Below, piece after piece: positions 46,106 through 53,054 of a stretch of DNA of 64,000 nucleotides (position 1 is the first letter of the stretch; each line of letters starts with the position of its first letter). The DNA lies in assembly GCF_000526995.1 (NCBI RefSeq), contig NZ_AZUI01000001.1, positions 4,072,001-4,136,000 on the forward strand, written 5' to 3'. Source of the stretch: Lacrimispora indolis DSM 755 (GTDB lineage Bacteria > Bacillota > Clostridia > Lachnospirales > Lachnospiraceae). The position numbers and the translations under genes are program-made. The notes beneath the pieces are model-generated. The model saw only the letters and a list, made by a program, of their open reading frames with translations, was not told the origin of the DNA and did no database searches.

Positions 46106-46513
46106 TTAAAGCTGGCTGAAACGGCTGTCTGTCCACCAATTGGGACATAAATCGCCAAGCTTCACTGTCTCTAACGTATCCTTATCCATCAGGACGTCAA
46201 TGTCTTTGCTGTCCTTATCCAGCTGCATCATAAATTCTCTGCAGGCCCCGCACGGGGGCCCGATTTTTCCGTCAGGCATAATTGCAAGAACTTTGGTTAT
46301 TTTACTTTCCCCATGGGTTATCATATTTGCAATTGCATTGCGTTCCGCGCACATTCCAAGGGAAGAACTGGTATCAATGCAAACTCCGACAAAAATATTG
46401 TTATTTGCTGTTAATATAGCAGCGGCAACTCCGCCCGCATCAATAAACGGAGAAATGGTTCTTGGATTTTGAACCTGTTTAGCCCTGTTATACATCTCAT
46501 TCCATATGTTCAT
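46106..46513 (-). CDS. cdd: Cytidine deaminase family protein
   Basis: The 135-aa zinc deaminase has the paired motifs CAERNAI and PCGACRE, which supply the catalytic glutamate and three zinc cysteines. It would deaminate cytidine or deoxycytidine for pyrimidine salvage; a blasticidin-S-deaminase-like specificity cannot be excluded. AAGGGGG precedes the ATG by nine bases. Confidence 0.88.
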   Translation of the reverse strand: MNIWNEMYNRAKQVQNPRTISPFIDAGGVAAAILTANNNIFVGVCIDTSSSLGMCAERNAIANMITHGESKITKVLAIMPDGKIGPPCGACREFMMQLDKDSKDIDVLMDKDTLETVKLGDLCPNWWTDSRFSQL

Positions 46514-46658
46514 TCATTTTTACCCCCTTATTTAATATAAAATCGTTTTGTTTTGGATTTTACTGTTATCAAAAAATGAGTTACATTTCTTTCTATACTT
46601 CCACAATTATAATAGCATATCATGTATTTTGTAAACTTTTATCAAAAAATTGGAAAAT

Positions 46659-46699
46659 GTTGTAATTACAACTGACATAAAACCATGGCAATGGTATTC
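46659..46699 (+). promoter_or_regulatory. HcpR-like operator and promoter of the ferredoxin gene
   Basis: A perfect palindrome GTTGTAATTACAAC (46659-46672) is followed by CTGACA as -35 and an extended -10 TGGTATTCT. Spacing of all elements is identical to the hcp promoter, including the shared TGGCAATGGTAT block. Confidence 0.75.
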
Positions 46700-46787
46700 T
46701 GAAAAAAATAAAACATATCTTTGGAAATGGATAATTTGTGAAGAAATTACCAACAATAAAGATATCTTTGGGAAAGGAGTTGTTGAT

Positions 46788-46976
46788 ATGAAAGCAACGG
46801 TAGATAGAGAGGGTTGTATTGAATGTGGATTGTGTGCATCAATCTGTCCGGAGGTGTTCCGAATGGGGGATGACGGACCTGCAGAAGCATATGTTGATGA
46901 AGTGCCGGAATCTTCGGAGCAAACAGCAGTGGAAGCTCAGGAAGGCTGTCCTGTTTCGGTTATAACAGTAGAATAA
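46788..46976 (+). CDS. Small [4Fe-4S] ferredoxin
   Basis: The 62-aa ferredoxin has one cluster motif CIECGLCASIC (~residues 10-20), with the fourth ligand in EGCPVSVI near the end. It resembles the FrdX-type ferredoxin found beside hcp in anaerobes, and is the likely electron donor for Hcp. The ATG at 46788 follows AAAGGAG by eight bases; the frame is open upstream across the promoter but that part is not coding. It is followed by a terminator. Confidence 0.9.
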   Translation: MKATVDREGCIECGLCASICPEVFRMGDDGPAEAYVDEVPESSEQTAVEAQEGCPVSVITVE

Positions 46977-46986
46977 TCAGGAAGAG

Positions 46987-47030
46987 CGCCTCCTTCTGAG
47001 GGAAATGACAATCAGACGGGGGCGTTTTTT
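46987..47030 (+). terminator. Rho-independent terminator
   Basis: The stem CGCCTCC / GGGGGCG (one wobble) is extended by TCTG/CAGA and followed by six T after the ferredoxin gene. Confidence 0.8.
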
Positions 47031-47101
47031 GTTCAAATGGGAGAGGATAAAGTCCGCAGGAAGAAGACAAATAGGTTTTCTGTTTGATAAGGAGGAATTT
47101 T

Positions 47102-48316
47102 ATGAGTGAATATATTAACAATCGTGAAATGCGGCAAAATGCAATAAAGGAAATCATTAAAAAACTACATGAAGGAAAGTCGGTGGAAGAAGTCAAGAAG
47201 CTGTTTGAAGAGGCGTTCCATGGCGTGTCTGCCTCTGAAATTTCTGCGGCTGAAACCGCCCTTATTTCGGAAGGCCTGCCGGTGGAAGAGGTGCAGAAGC
47301 TTTGTGATGTTCACGCTGCGGTTTTTAAAGGTTCCATTGAGGAAATCCACCACCCGTCTGATCCAACCTTGATTCCCGGACACCCCTTGAATGTATTGGT
47401 CAAAGAAAATGAAAAAATTGCTCAAATCGTTGAAGACGAAATCCGTCCTTATTTGCCCCTGACAAGGATGAGCGGCAAGGAGGCGTTTTCAAAGGTTAAA
47501 GAAGGTGTAAATCAGTTAAAGGATTTATCCGTTCATTACGGAAAAAAGGAAAATCTGCTGTTCCCGTATATGGAAAAATACGGAATCACCGCACCCCCAA
47601 AGGTCATGTGGGGAGTGGACGATGAAATCAGGGGGCAAGTGAAAGAAACCGCGGAGATGCTTCATAGGGCTGGGGAGCTTAACGAAACCCTGGTGCAGAA
47701 AATAGAAAAATTGCTGGATAAGATCATTGAGATGATATTTAAAGAAGAAAATATCATGGTCCCCATGCTTCTAGAGCAGCTGACCCAGGAAGAATGGAAG
47801 ACAATTGCTGATGAAAGCAAGGAAATAGGCTTTATCATTGACCGTGTGCCCCAGTGGAATCCTGCCGCAGAGGACAAGAACAAAGAAAAGACGGAGAAGA
47901 AAGAAGAGGCCGGCCTTATTAAACTCCCTTCAGGAGAATTTGAGGTGGAGGAGCTGACGGCCATGTTAAATGCGCTCCCCTTTGACATTACCTTTGTAAA
48001 TAAGGATGACGTGGTAAAGTATTTTTCAGAGGGAAAAGAGAGAACCTTCCCAAGAACAAAAGCCATTATCGGCAGAAATGTCTCCAACTGCCATCCGCCG
48101 GCAAGTGTCCACATCGTTGAACAGATTGTTGAAGATTTTAAAACCGGCAGTAAGGACCAGGAAGACTTTTGGATTCAAATGGCCGGAAAATATATTTTGA
48201 TCCGTTATTATGCGGTAAGAAGCCATGAAGGAGAATATCTTGGCGTTCTGGAGGTGACCCAGGATATCAAGCCGATCCAGGAGATCACCGGAGAAAAGAG
48301 ACTGATATCGGAATAG
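47102..48316 (+). CDS. DUF438 - hemerythrin - PAS protein
   Basis: The 404-aa protein has an N-terminal DUF438 helical domain (~1-75). A hemerythrin-like HHE domain follows (~85-235), with histidines in PGHPLNVL and SVHYGKKENLLFPYMEKYG and acidic EENIMVP. The C-terminal part is a PAS-like domain (~280-400; LPFDITFVNKDDVVKYFS, HPPASVHIVEQIV). Related proteins sit in nitric-oxide stress regulons and are thought to bind iron and sense or repair NO or oxygen damage. AGGAGG precedes the ATG. It lies just downstream of the HcpR-like ferredoxin unit. Confidence 0.88.
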   Translation: MSEYINNREMRQNAIKEIIKKLHEGKSVEEVKKLFEEAFHGVSASEISAAETALISEGLPVEEVQKLCDVHAAVFKGSIEEIHHPSDPTLIPGHPLNVLVKENEKIAQIVEDEIRPYLPLTRMSGKEAFSKVKEGVNQLKDLSVHYGKKENLLFPYMEKYGITAPPKVMWGVDDEIRGQVKETAEMLHRAGELNETLVQKIEKLLDKIIEMIFKEENIMVPMLLEQLTQEEWKTIADESKEIGFIIDRVPQWNPAAEDKNKEKTEKKEEAGLIKLPSGEFEVEELTAMLNALPFDITFVNKDDVVKYFSEGKERTFPRTKAIIGRNVSNCHPPASVHIVEQIVEDFKTGSKDQEDFWIQMAGKYILIRYYAVRSHEGEYLGVLEVTQDIKPIQEITGEKRLISE

Positions 48317-48339
48317 AAATCACCTGAATATAAAGCCGT

Positions 48340-48375
48340 CCGGCCAGGGGCTTGTAAAGTCCTGGCCGGTTTTTT
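48340..48375 (+). terminator. Rho-independent terminator
   Basis: The 9-bp perfect stem CCGGCCAGG / CCTGGCCGG with a 12-nt loop is followed by six T after the DUF438 gene. Confidence 0.9.
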
Positions 48376-49212
48376 GAGTGTGTTCTTTGGTCAGATACGG
48401 CAGACAGATTCTGGAATACATAAAAACTATACTAAAATAGTAAAGTATAGTATAAGAAATTTGTTCTATTTGTATAATAAATTAGATAAAATGACGCAGT
48501 ATATTTGGTACTGCGTTTACAATTATATGTATATTTCGACAATATTCATTATACAACAAGAAAATATTATTTGTCAAATATCAAGTAAACTAATAATTGC
48601 AACATTAAAAAGCGGTTTTTCATGAATTATCCTACTAGATCAGAAACATTTTTCTGAAAATTCATATATCAGCCGTCAACAAAATCGTCATTTGACGGAG
48701 CTATATGTGTTCTCATTGGCTTGGAGGAATAAAGAAATGAATCGCCTCTTAGCTTTTTCAGGAATAAGATTATAATCCAAGGGCAGGGGACTGCATTGCT
48801 GTAAATCACTGTGTCGGAATTTAAAGCCGTCAGTCTTCCCGTCAATGACTTATAATACCACGTAAATATCCCATTATTTCTCCTTTTCCGCAGTACCAAA
48901 TATACTGCGAATCTGTTCTGCACTCCACGGTATCAACGGCCCTCTCCATGCACTTTTTTTATTCAGGATCAATACATTATCCTATACAGGGTTATTAGGC
49001 CCTGAAATGAAGATGGCATTGCCGAGGAGGACAAACGTGTACGAGATTATTGTGAAAAAAAAGACATATAGTTTTGCTTTTTACAGATTGTTATTATGGC
49101 TTAATTGGTTTAAAGATGGTTTTATATGTAATAAGGATAGAGCCGCACTCCGGGAAGGGGAAGCAGATTGTCCGATTTTTAATAATACAAAAGAGAACTG
49201 GGAGGAAGTAAA
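48376..49212. repeat. Gene-poor stretch with inverted 21-bp elements
   Basis: No convincing gene is present; the open frames lack ribosome sites and family features. A 21-bp element (itself CGCAGTA / 7 nt / TACTGCG) occurs at 48495-48515 and again, reverse-complemented with 20-21 identical bases, at about 48892-48912. The pair encloses ~375 bp. A separate inverted repeat ACTATACT / AGTATAGT (48426-48451) lies to the left. The stretch may be a decayed mobile element or gene remnant. Confidence 0.5.
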
Positions 49213-50919
49213 ATGAAAAGCTTTAAAGATTTCAGTATTTCACGGAAATTGCTGACAGGGTTTTTGAGCCTGACCCTTATTATGCTGTTGGTAGGAGGCG
49301 CAGGGATTGCCGGACTGGCCAGGATCAGCCAAATGGATACTTACTTGTATAAAGAACAGACAGCACCAATGAAAGATCTGATGGCTGCGGTTGAAAGCCT
49401 GTATCAGTTCCGGGTGGATTCCAGAGCCATGGTGATCTATGCCGGAGATGCCCAGAAGCTTGATGAGCTGGAGCAAAGCTTTGATCTTGGATCAGAGAGG
49501 TTTCTTGCCAGCACGGCGTCTTACCGGGAGACCATTACCAGCCCTGATTCTCTTGCCTTGTTGGACGAGACAATTTCCCTGTTTAACAATGCTTTTAAAC
49601 CGGCAGTAGAAAAGTGCCTGGAAGTGGCAAATGCCGGGGATGGAACTGCCGCATGGGACGCGCTCTATGAGGAAACAAATAATATACAGAAAATGTTTGA
49701 TAATTTCAACATGCTCATAGACACTCGGATGGCTGAAGCCGGAGAGACAAATGAAGTCAATAACGCGACTGCATTGTGGCTGACTGTTGTTCTGGTTCTT
49801 TTTATTGTGTTGGGAGCCGGTGTAGCCATAATTTTAGGGTCAAAAATTTCAAAGATGATCAGCCGGCCGATCGGCCAGGTAGTGGATGCTGCCGACCGGA
49901 TTGCATTAGGCCATGTGGATGTAGCGCTTAGTGATATTGATTCAAAGGATGAAATCGGTCAGCTTGCAAATGCCTTCACCAAAATGATCGAAAGCATTGG
50001 AAAGCAGGTTGATGCTGCGGACAGGATCAGCAACGGCGATTTTACCAGGGAAGTGCCCCTACGTTCTGAGCAGGATATCCTTGGGCTTGCACTGCAGAAG
50101 ATCAGAAGGGATTTGAACCAGACCCTCTTATTGATAAGCTCTTCCTCTGAACAGGTCAATGCGGGAGCAGAACAGGTTTCCGCTGCAGCACAGGCTTTAG
50201 CCTCCGGCACAGCCGAGCAGGCGGCTACGATTGAGGAACTGAATGCCTCTGTCTCCAGTGTGGCAGGGCAGACGGAACAAAATGCAGAAAATGTGCAAAA
50301 GGCTGCAGAATATGTTGGGCAGGCCGGAGCAGGAGTGAATGAGAGCAACGAATACATGCGGAAGCTTAATATGGCAATGAAGGAAATCGGATCAGCTTCT
50401 GATAAGATATCAAGCATTACAAAGGTAATTGAAGACATTGCCTTCCAGACAAACATTCTTGCCCTAAATGCTGCTGTTGAATCCGCCCGCGCAGGAGAAG
50501 CCGGCAAAGGCTTTGCGGTTGTAGCTGATGAGGTCAGGAGCCTTGCCGGTAAATCTGCGGAAGCGGCAAAGCAGACCGCTGATTTAATCACACGTTCTGT
50601 TACAAGCGTTGCAGAAGGGGAACGGCTGGCAGATGAAACCGCAAAAGTACTTCAGGAGGTAGCAGAAAAGGCAGTGCTTGTAGAAAAGGCTATCAAGGAA
50701 ATAGAAGAATCCTCTTTCTATCAGGTGCAGGCAATAGAGCAGATCAACCAGGGTTTATCCCAGGTGTCTTCCGTTGTCCAGAATAACGCTGCCACCGCAG
50801 AAGAAAGCTCCTCTTCCAGCGAAGAACTGGCTGCCCAGGCGCAGATGCTTCAACAGGAAGTGAGCAGGTTCCGGCTTTTAAAGGAAGATTATAATTTTAC
50901 CGGCTCCCGTTTGGGCTGA
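49213..50919 (+). CDS. Methyl-accepting chemotaxis protein
   Basis: The 568-aa receptor has a first membrane helix at ~13-33, a four-helix-bundle (4HB_MCP) sensor, and a second helix at ~189-212. A HAMP domain (~212-265, [14 protein letters not shown]) is followed by a long cytoplasmic coiled coil whose hairpin tip is the conserved [20 protein letters not shown]. It would sense a small ligand or membrane state and signal to CheA. GGGAGG precedes the ATG. No CheA or CheW gene is near, but a CheX gene lies 1.5 kb downstream. Confidence 0.93.
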   Translation: MKSFKDFSISRKLLTGFLSLTLIMLLVGGAGIAGLARISQMDTYLYKEQTAPMKDLMAAVESLYQFRVDSRAMVIYAGDAQKLDELEQSFDLGSERFLASTASYRETITSPDSLALLDETISLFNNAFKPAVEKCLEVANAGDGTAAWDALYEETNNIQKMFDNFNMLIDTRMAEAGETNEVNNATALWLTVVLVLFIVLGAGVAIILGSKISKMISRPIGQVVDAADRIALGHVDVALSDIDSKDEIGQLANAFTKMIESIGKQVDAADRISNGDFTREVPLRSEQDILGLALQKIRRDLNQTLLLISSSSEQVNAGAEQVSAAAQALASGTAEQAATIEELNASVSSVAGQTEQNAENVQKAAEYVGQAGAGVNESNEYMRKLNMAMKEIGSASDKISSITKVIEDIAFQTNILALNAAVESARAGEAGKGFAVVADEVRSLAGKSAEAAKQTADLITRSVTSVAEGERLADETAKVLQEVAEKAVLVEKAIKEIEESSFYQVQAIEQINQGLSQVSSVVQNNAATAEESSSSSEELAAQAQMLQQEVSRFRLLKEDYNFTGSRLG

Positions 50920-50942
50920 TAAAAAGAAACGGAAAGAATTGC

Positions 50943-50972
50943 TTTACAGCCTGCCTCCATGTTTTGTATAAT
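50943..50972 (+). promoter_or_regulatory. Promoter of the chorismate mutase-shikimate kinase gene
   Basis: TTTACA and TATAAT separated by 18 bp, 66 bases before the ATG. Confidence 0.65.
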
Positions 50973-51038
50973 GTAAAAAATGCAGGGAACAAAAGATATC
51001 CCCTTGATTTATTAAGAGCCAAAATATGGAGAGACAAT

Positions 51039-51830
51039 ATGAGAGAGCTGAATGAAGTAAGAAAAGATTTGGACCGCTGTGATACGGAGCTTTTAAAGCT
51101 TCTGATGCAGCGCCTTGGCTGCGCGGCGGAGATCATGGAATACAAAAAGGAACACGGGCTGCCCATCTTTTTGCCGGAAGAGGAAGCTGTCCGGCATGAC
51201 AGTCTGCTTGCAGAGATCGGAGAACATCCTTACTGTGCCGAACTATTGAGGATATTTAAACAGATCCGCGAGGAAAGCAAGTGTGTACAAAGCAAAAGCC
51301 TGATTGATCATAACATCGCATTGATCGGGTTTATGGGAACAGGAAAAAGTACGGTATCCAAATATTTAAAGGATGTGCTGGCCATGAATGAGGTGGATGT
51401 GGATGCCATGATCGTGGAAGACCAGAAGATGCCTATTAAGGATATCTTTGCACAATACGGAGAGGAATACTTCAGGAACTGCGAAAGCAGTGCGATCCTC
51501 AGTCTGCAAAACTGCCGCCAGACCATTATTTCCTGCGGAGGCGGTGCGGTAATGCGGGAAGAAAATGTGAAAAATCTCAAAAAAGGAAGCCGCATCGTGC
51601 TTCTGACCGCCAGTCCTGAGTCCATATTGGAACGGGTAAAGGGTGATGGCGGGCGTCCGATTTTAAATGGAAATATGAATGTGGAATTCATAAAAGAGCT
51701 TATGGCAAAACGTAAGGATTTTTATGAAAAGGCGGCTGATATCATCATAGAAACGGATCATAAAAGTGTGGACCGGATATGCGAAGAACTCATCACATCC
51801 CTGGTGCAATTTGAGCAGCGGTTTTCTTGA
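51039..51830 (+). CDS. Chorismate mutase - shikimate kinase fusion
   Basis: The 263-aa protein fuses two shikimate-pathway enzymes. Residues ~1-80 are an AroQ-type helical chorismate mutase (RKDLDRCDTELLKLLMQR, then EIMEYKKEHGLPIF). Residues ~90-260 are a shikimate kinase with Walker A GFMGTGKST (97-105), a substrate-site VDVDAMI, FRNCESSAI and SCGGGAV, and the lid RVKGDGGRPIL. The steps are not consecutive, so the fusion may serve regulation. The ATG at 51039 follows GGAGAG; the frame is open upstream across the promoter. Confidence 0.9.
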   Translation: MRELNEVRKDLDRCDTELLKLLMQRLGCAAEIMEYKKEHGLPIFLPEEEAVRHDSLLAEIGEHPYCAELLRIFKQIREESKCVQSKSLIDHNIALIGFMGTGKSTVSKYLKDVLAMNEVDVDAMIVEDQKMPIKDIFAQYGEEYFRNCESSAILSLQNCRQTIISCGGGAVMREENVKNLKKGSRIVLLTASPESILERVKGDGGRPILNGNMNVEFIKELMAKRKDFYEKAADIIIETDHKSVDRICEELITSLVQFEQRFS

Positions 51831-51856
51831 CAGGTATACAAATATTGCTATATAAT
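51827..51856 (+). promoter_or_regulatory. Promoter of the bacteriohemerythrin gene
   Basis: TTGACA (51827-51832) overlaps the preceding stop codon; TATAAT follows at 51851-51856 after 18 bp. Confidence 0.75.
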
Positions 51857-51918
51857 ACAGGCAGGAGCAAAGCCTGAGAACATCCCGGTTTTGTATTCTA
51901 AATACAAATGATAAAAGG

Positions 51919-51944
51919 TATACCGGCTTCATGAAGCCGGTATA
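51919..51944 (+). repeat. Perfect 26-nt palindrome in the bacteriohemerythrin leader
   Basis: The sequence from TATACCGGCTTC to its exact mirror GAAGCCGGTATA (with AT at the centre) is self-complementary over 26 bases. It lies in the ~105-nt leader, 25 bases before the start codon, with no T run. It could be an operator or an mRNA stem-loop. Confidence 0.7.
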
Positions 51945-51969
51945 TACTTATAGAAAGGCAGGATAACCA

Positions 51970-52395
51970 ATGCTTTGGAAGGACAAGTATGAGCTGGGAG
52001 TTCCATCGATTGATGTACAGCATATGGAACTGTTTCAGCGGGTGGAGGTTTTTATGAAAGTGCTGCGCTCATCTGCTACCTGGGATGAGAAAGTAGGAAA
52101 GGTGAATGAAACCCTGGAATTTATGAATGCATATGTTGTAGAGCATTTCCGTGATGAGGAAGCATACCAGGAGAAAATCGGTTATCCGGGCAGAGAAGAG
52201 CATAAGAAGATCCATAGGGATATGGTGAATTATGTTCTTGCGGTAACGGAAGAGTATGAGCGCAGCGGTTATGATGAGCAGCTGATGCAGAAGTTTGCAG
52301 GCAGGCTTGTGGCCTGGCTCATCAACCATGTGGCGGCGGAAGATCAGCGCATTGCCTCCTATGCAATTTCAAAGGGGGTAGCTGAGAATGACTGA
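51970..52395 (+). CDS. Bacteriohemerythrin
   Basis: The 141-aa four-helix protein has the diiron ligands of the family: H in DVQHMELF, HFRDEEAY, HKKIH and HVAAEDQRI. It reversibly binds oxygen, possibly to deliver, scavenge or sense it. It overlaps the cheX start by 8 bases, so the two are co-translated. The ribosome site is weak (AGGATAACC). Confidence 0.92.
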   Translation: MLWKDKYELGVPSIDVQHMELFQRVEVFMKVLRSSATWDEKVGKVNETLEFMNAYVVEHFRDEEAYQEKIGYPGREEHKKIHRDMVNYVLAVTEEYERSGYDEQLMQKFAGRLVAWLINHVAAEDQRIASYAISKGVAEND

Positions 52396-52834
52396 CCTTT
52401 ACGGCCCTTTTTTAGAAGCAACCAGGAATGTATTTAAGCTGATGCTTGAGCTTAATGATGTTTCCGACCACCCGGCGGACTCCTTTGCATGTGAAGAGGA
52501 ATTGGATGTTTCCATCGGCTTTATCGGAGACCTTAAGGGGGAAGTGGTTTACCGGCTCCCTCATGAGACATCTCTTGGCATTGTAAATATTATGAGCGGA
52601 ATGGAATTTGATTCAGTGGATGATTTTGTTACTTCTGCCGTATCTGAAATAGCCAACATTATCAGCGGAAATGTCCTTACCATGCTTGCAGGCGAGGATT
52701 TGACCTGTGATATCCTTCCTCCGGTTCTTCGGGATCCTGATGAAAACGGAGAATATGCATTCCATACGGCCTGCTGCGTGACGACTTCCATCGGAGATGT
52801 CTGTCTTGATATAAGGCTTAATCAGGCGCAGTGA
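52388..52834 (+). CDS. cheX: CheX family CheY-phosphatase-like protein
   Basis: The 148-aa protein has the CheX/CheC signature around SEIANIISGN (residues ~86-95), whose E and N act in CheY-P dephosphorylation, and a preceding GMEFDSVDDF loop. It is coupled to bacteriohemerythrin, suggesting oxygen-linked control of motility. A strong terminator follows. Confidence 0.85.
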   Translation: MTDLYGPFLEATRNVFKLMLELNDVSDHPADSFACEEELDVSIGFIGDLKGEVVYRLPHETSLGIVNIMSGMEFDSVDDFVTSAVSEIANIISGNVLTMLAGEDLTCDILPPVLRDPDENGEYAFHTACCVTTSIGDVCLDIRLNQAQ

Positions 52835-52850
52835 TTTTAATACATAAATA

Positions 52851-52893
52851 ACACGTGTATATCATTTGAAAGAACGATATACACGTGTTTTTT
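52851..52893 (+). terminator. Rho-independent terminator
   Basis: The 13-bp perfect stem ACACGTGTATATC / GATATACACGTGT with a 12-nt loop is followed by a T run after cheX. Confidence 0.92.
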
Positions 52894-53054
52894 CGTATTT
52901 GCATGTGTGTTTTTCTTTTTTAGCCATTCCATTCAACGGTGAATAGATGCATGAGGATTATATGTGGATTTTGTGTGAAAAAAACCTTATCTACACAACT
53001 TCTACAAATTGCCCTGTTATTCTTGGTTTCAGAAATTAAAAAGGAGGACAGACG

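Noticed and set aside
46650-46787. N-terminal extension of the ferredoxin
   Set aside because: The open frame covers the operator and promoter; ferredoxin similarity and a good ribosome site begin at 46788.
48374-48625. 83-aa open frame after the DUF438 terminator
   Set aside because: AT-rich, low-complexity translation covering two inverted repeats and the terminator end; no ribosome site.
48669-48923. 84-aa minus-strand open frame
   Set aside because: It spans one copy of the 21-bp element and has no recognisable domain; may be a gene remnant but not supportable as a gene.
49007-49216. Possible 69-aa gene before the chemoreceptor
   Set aside because: Poor ribosome site, no family features, and it runs into the receptor's own ribosome site and start.
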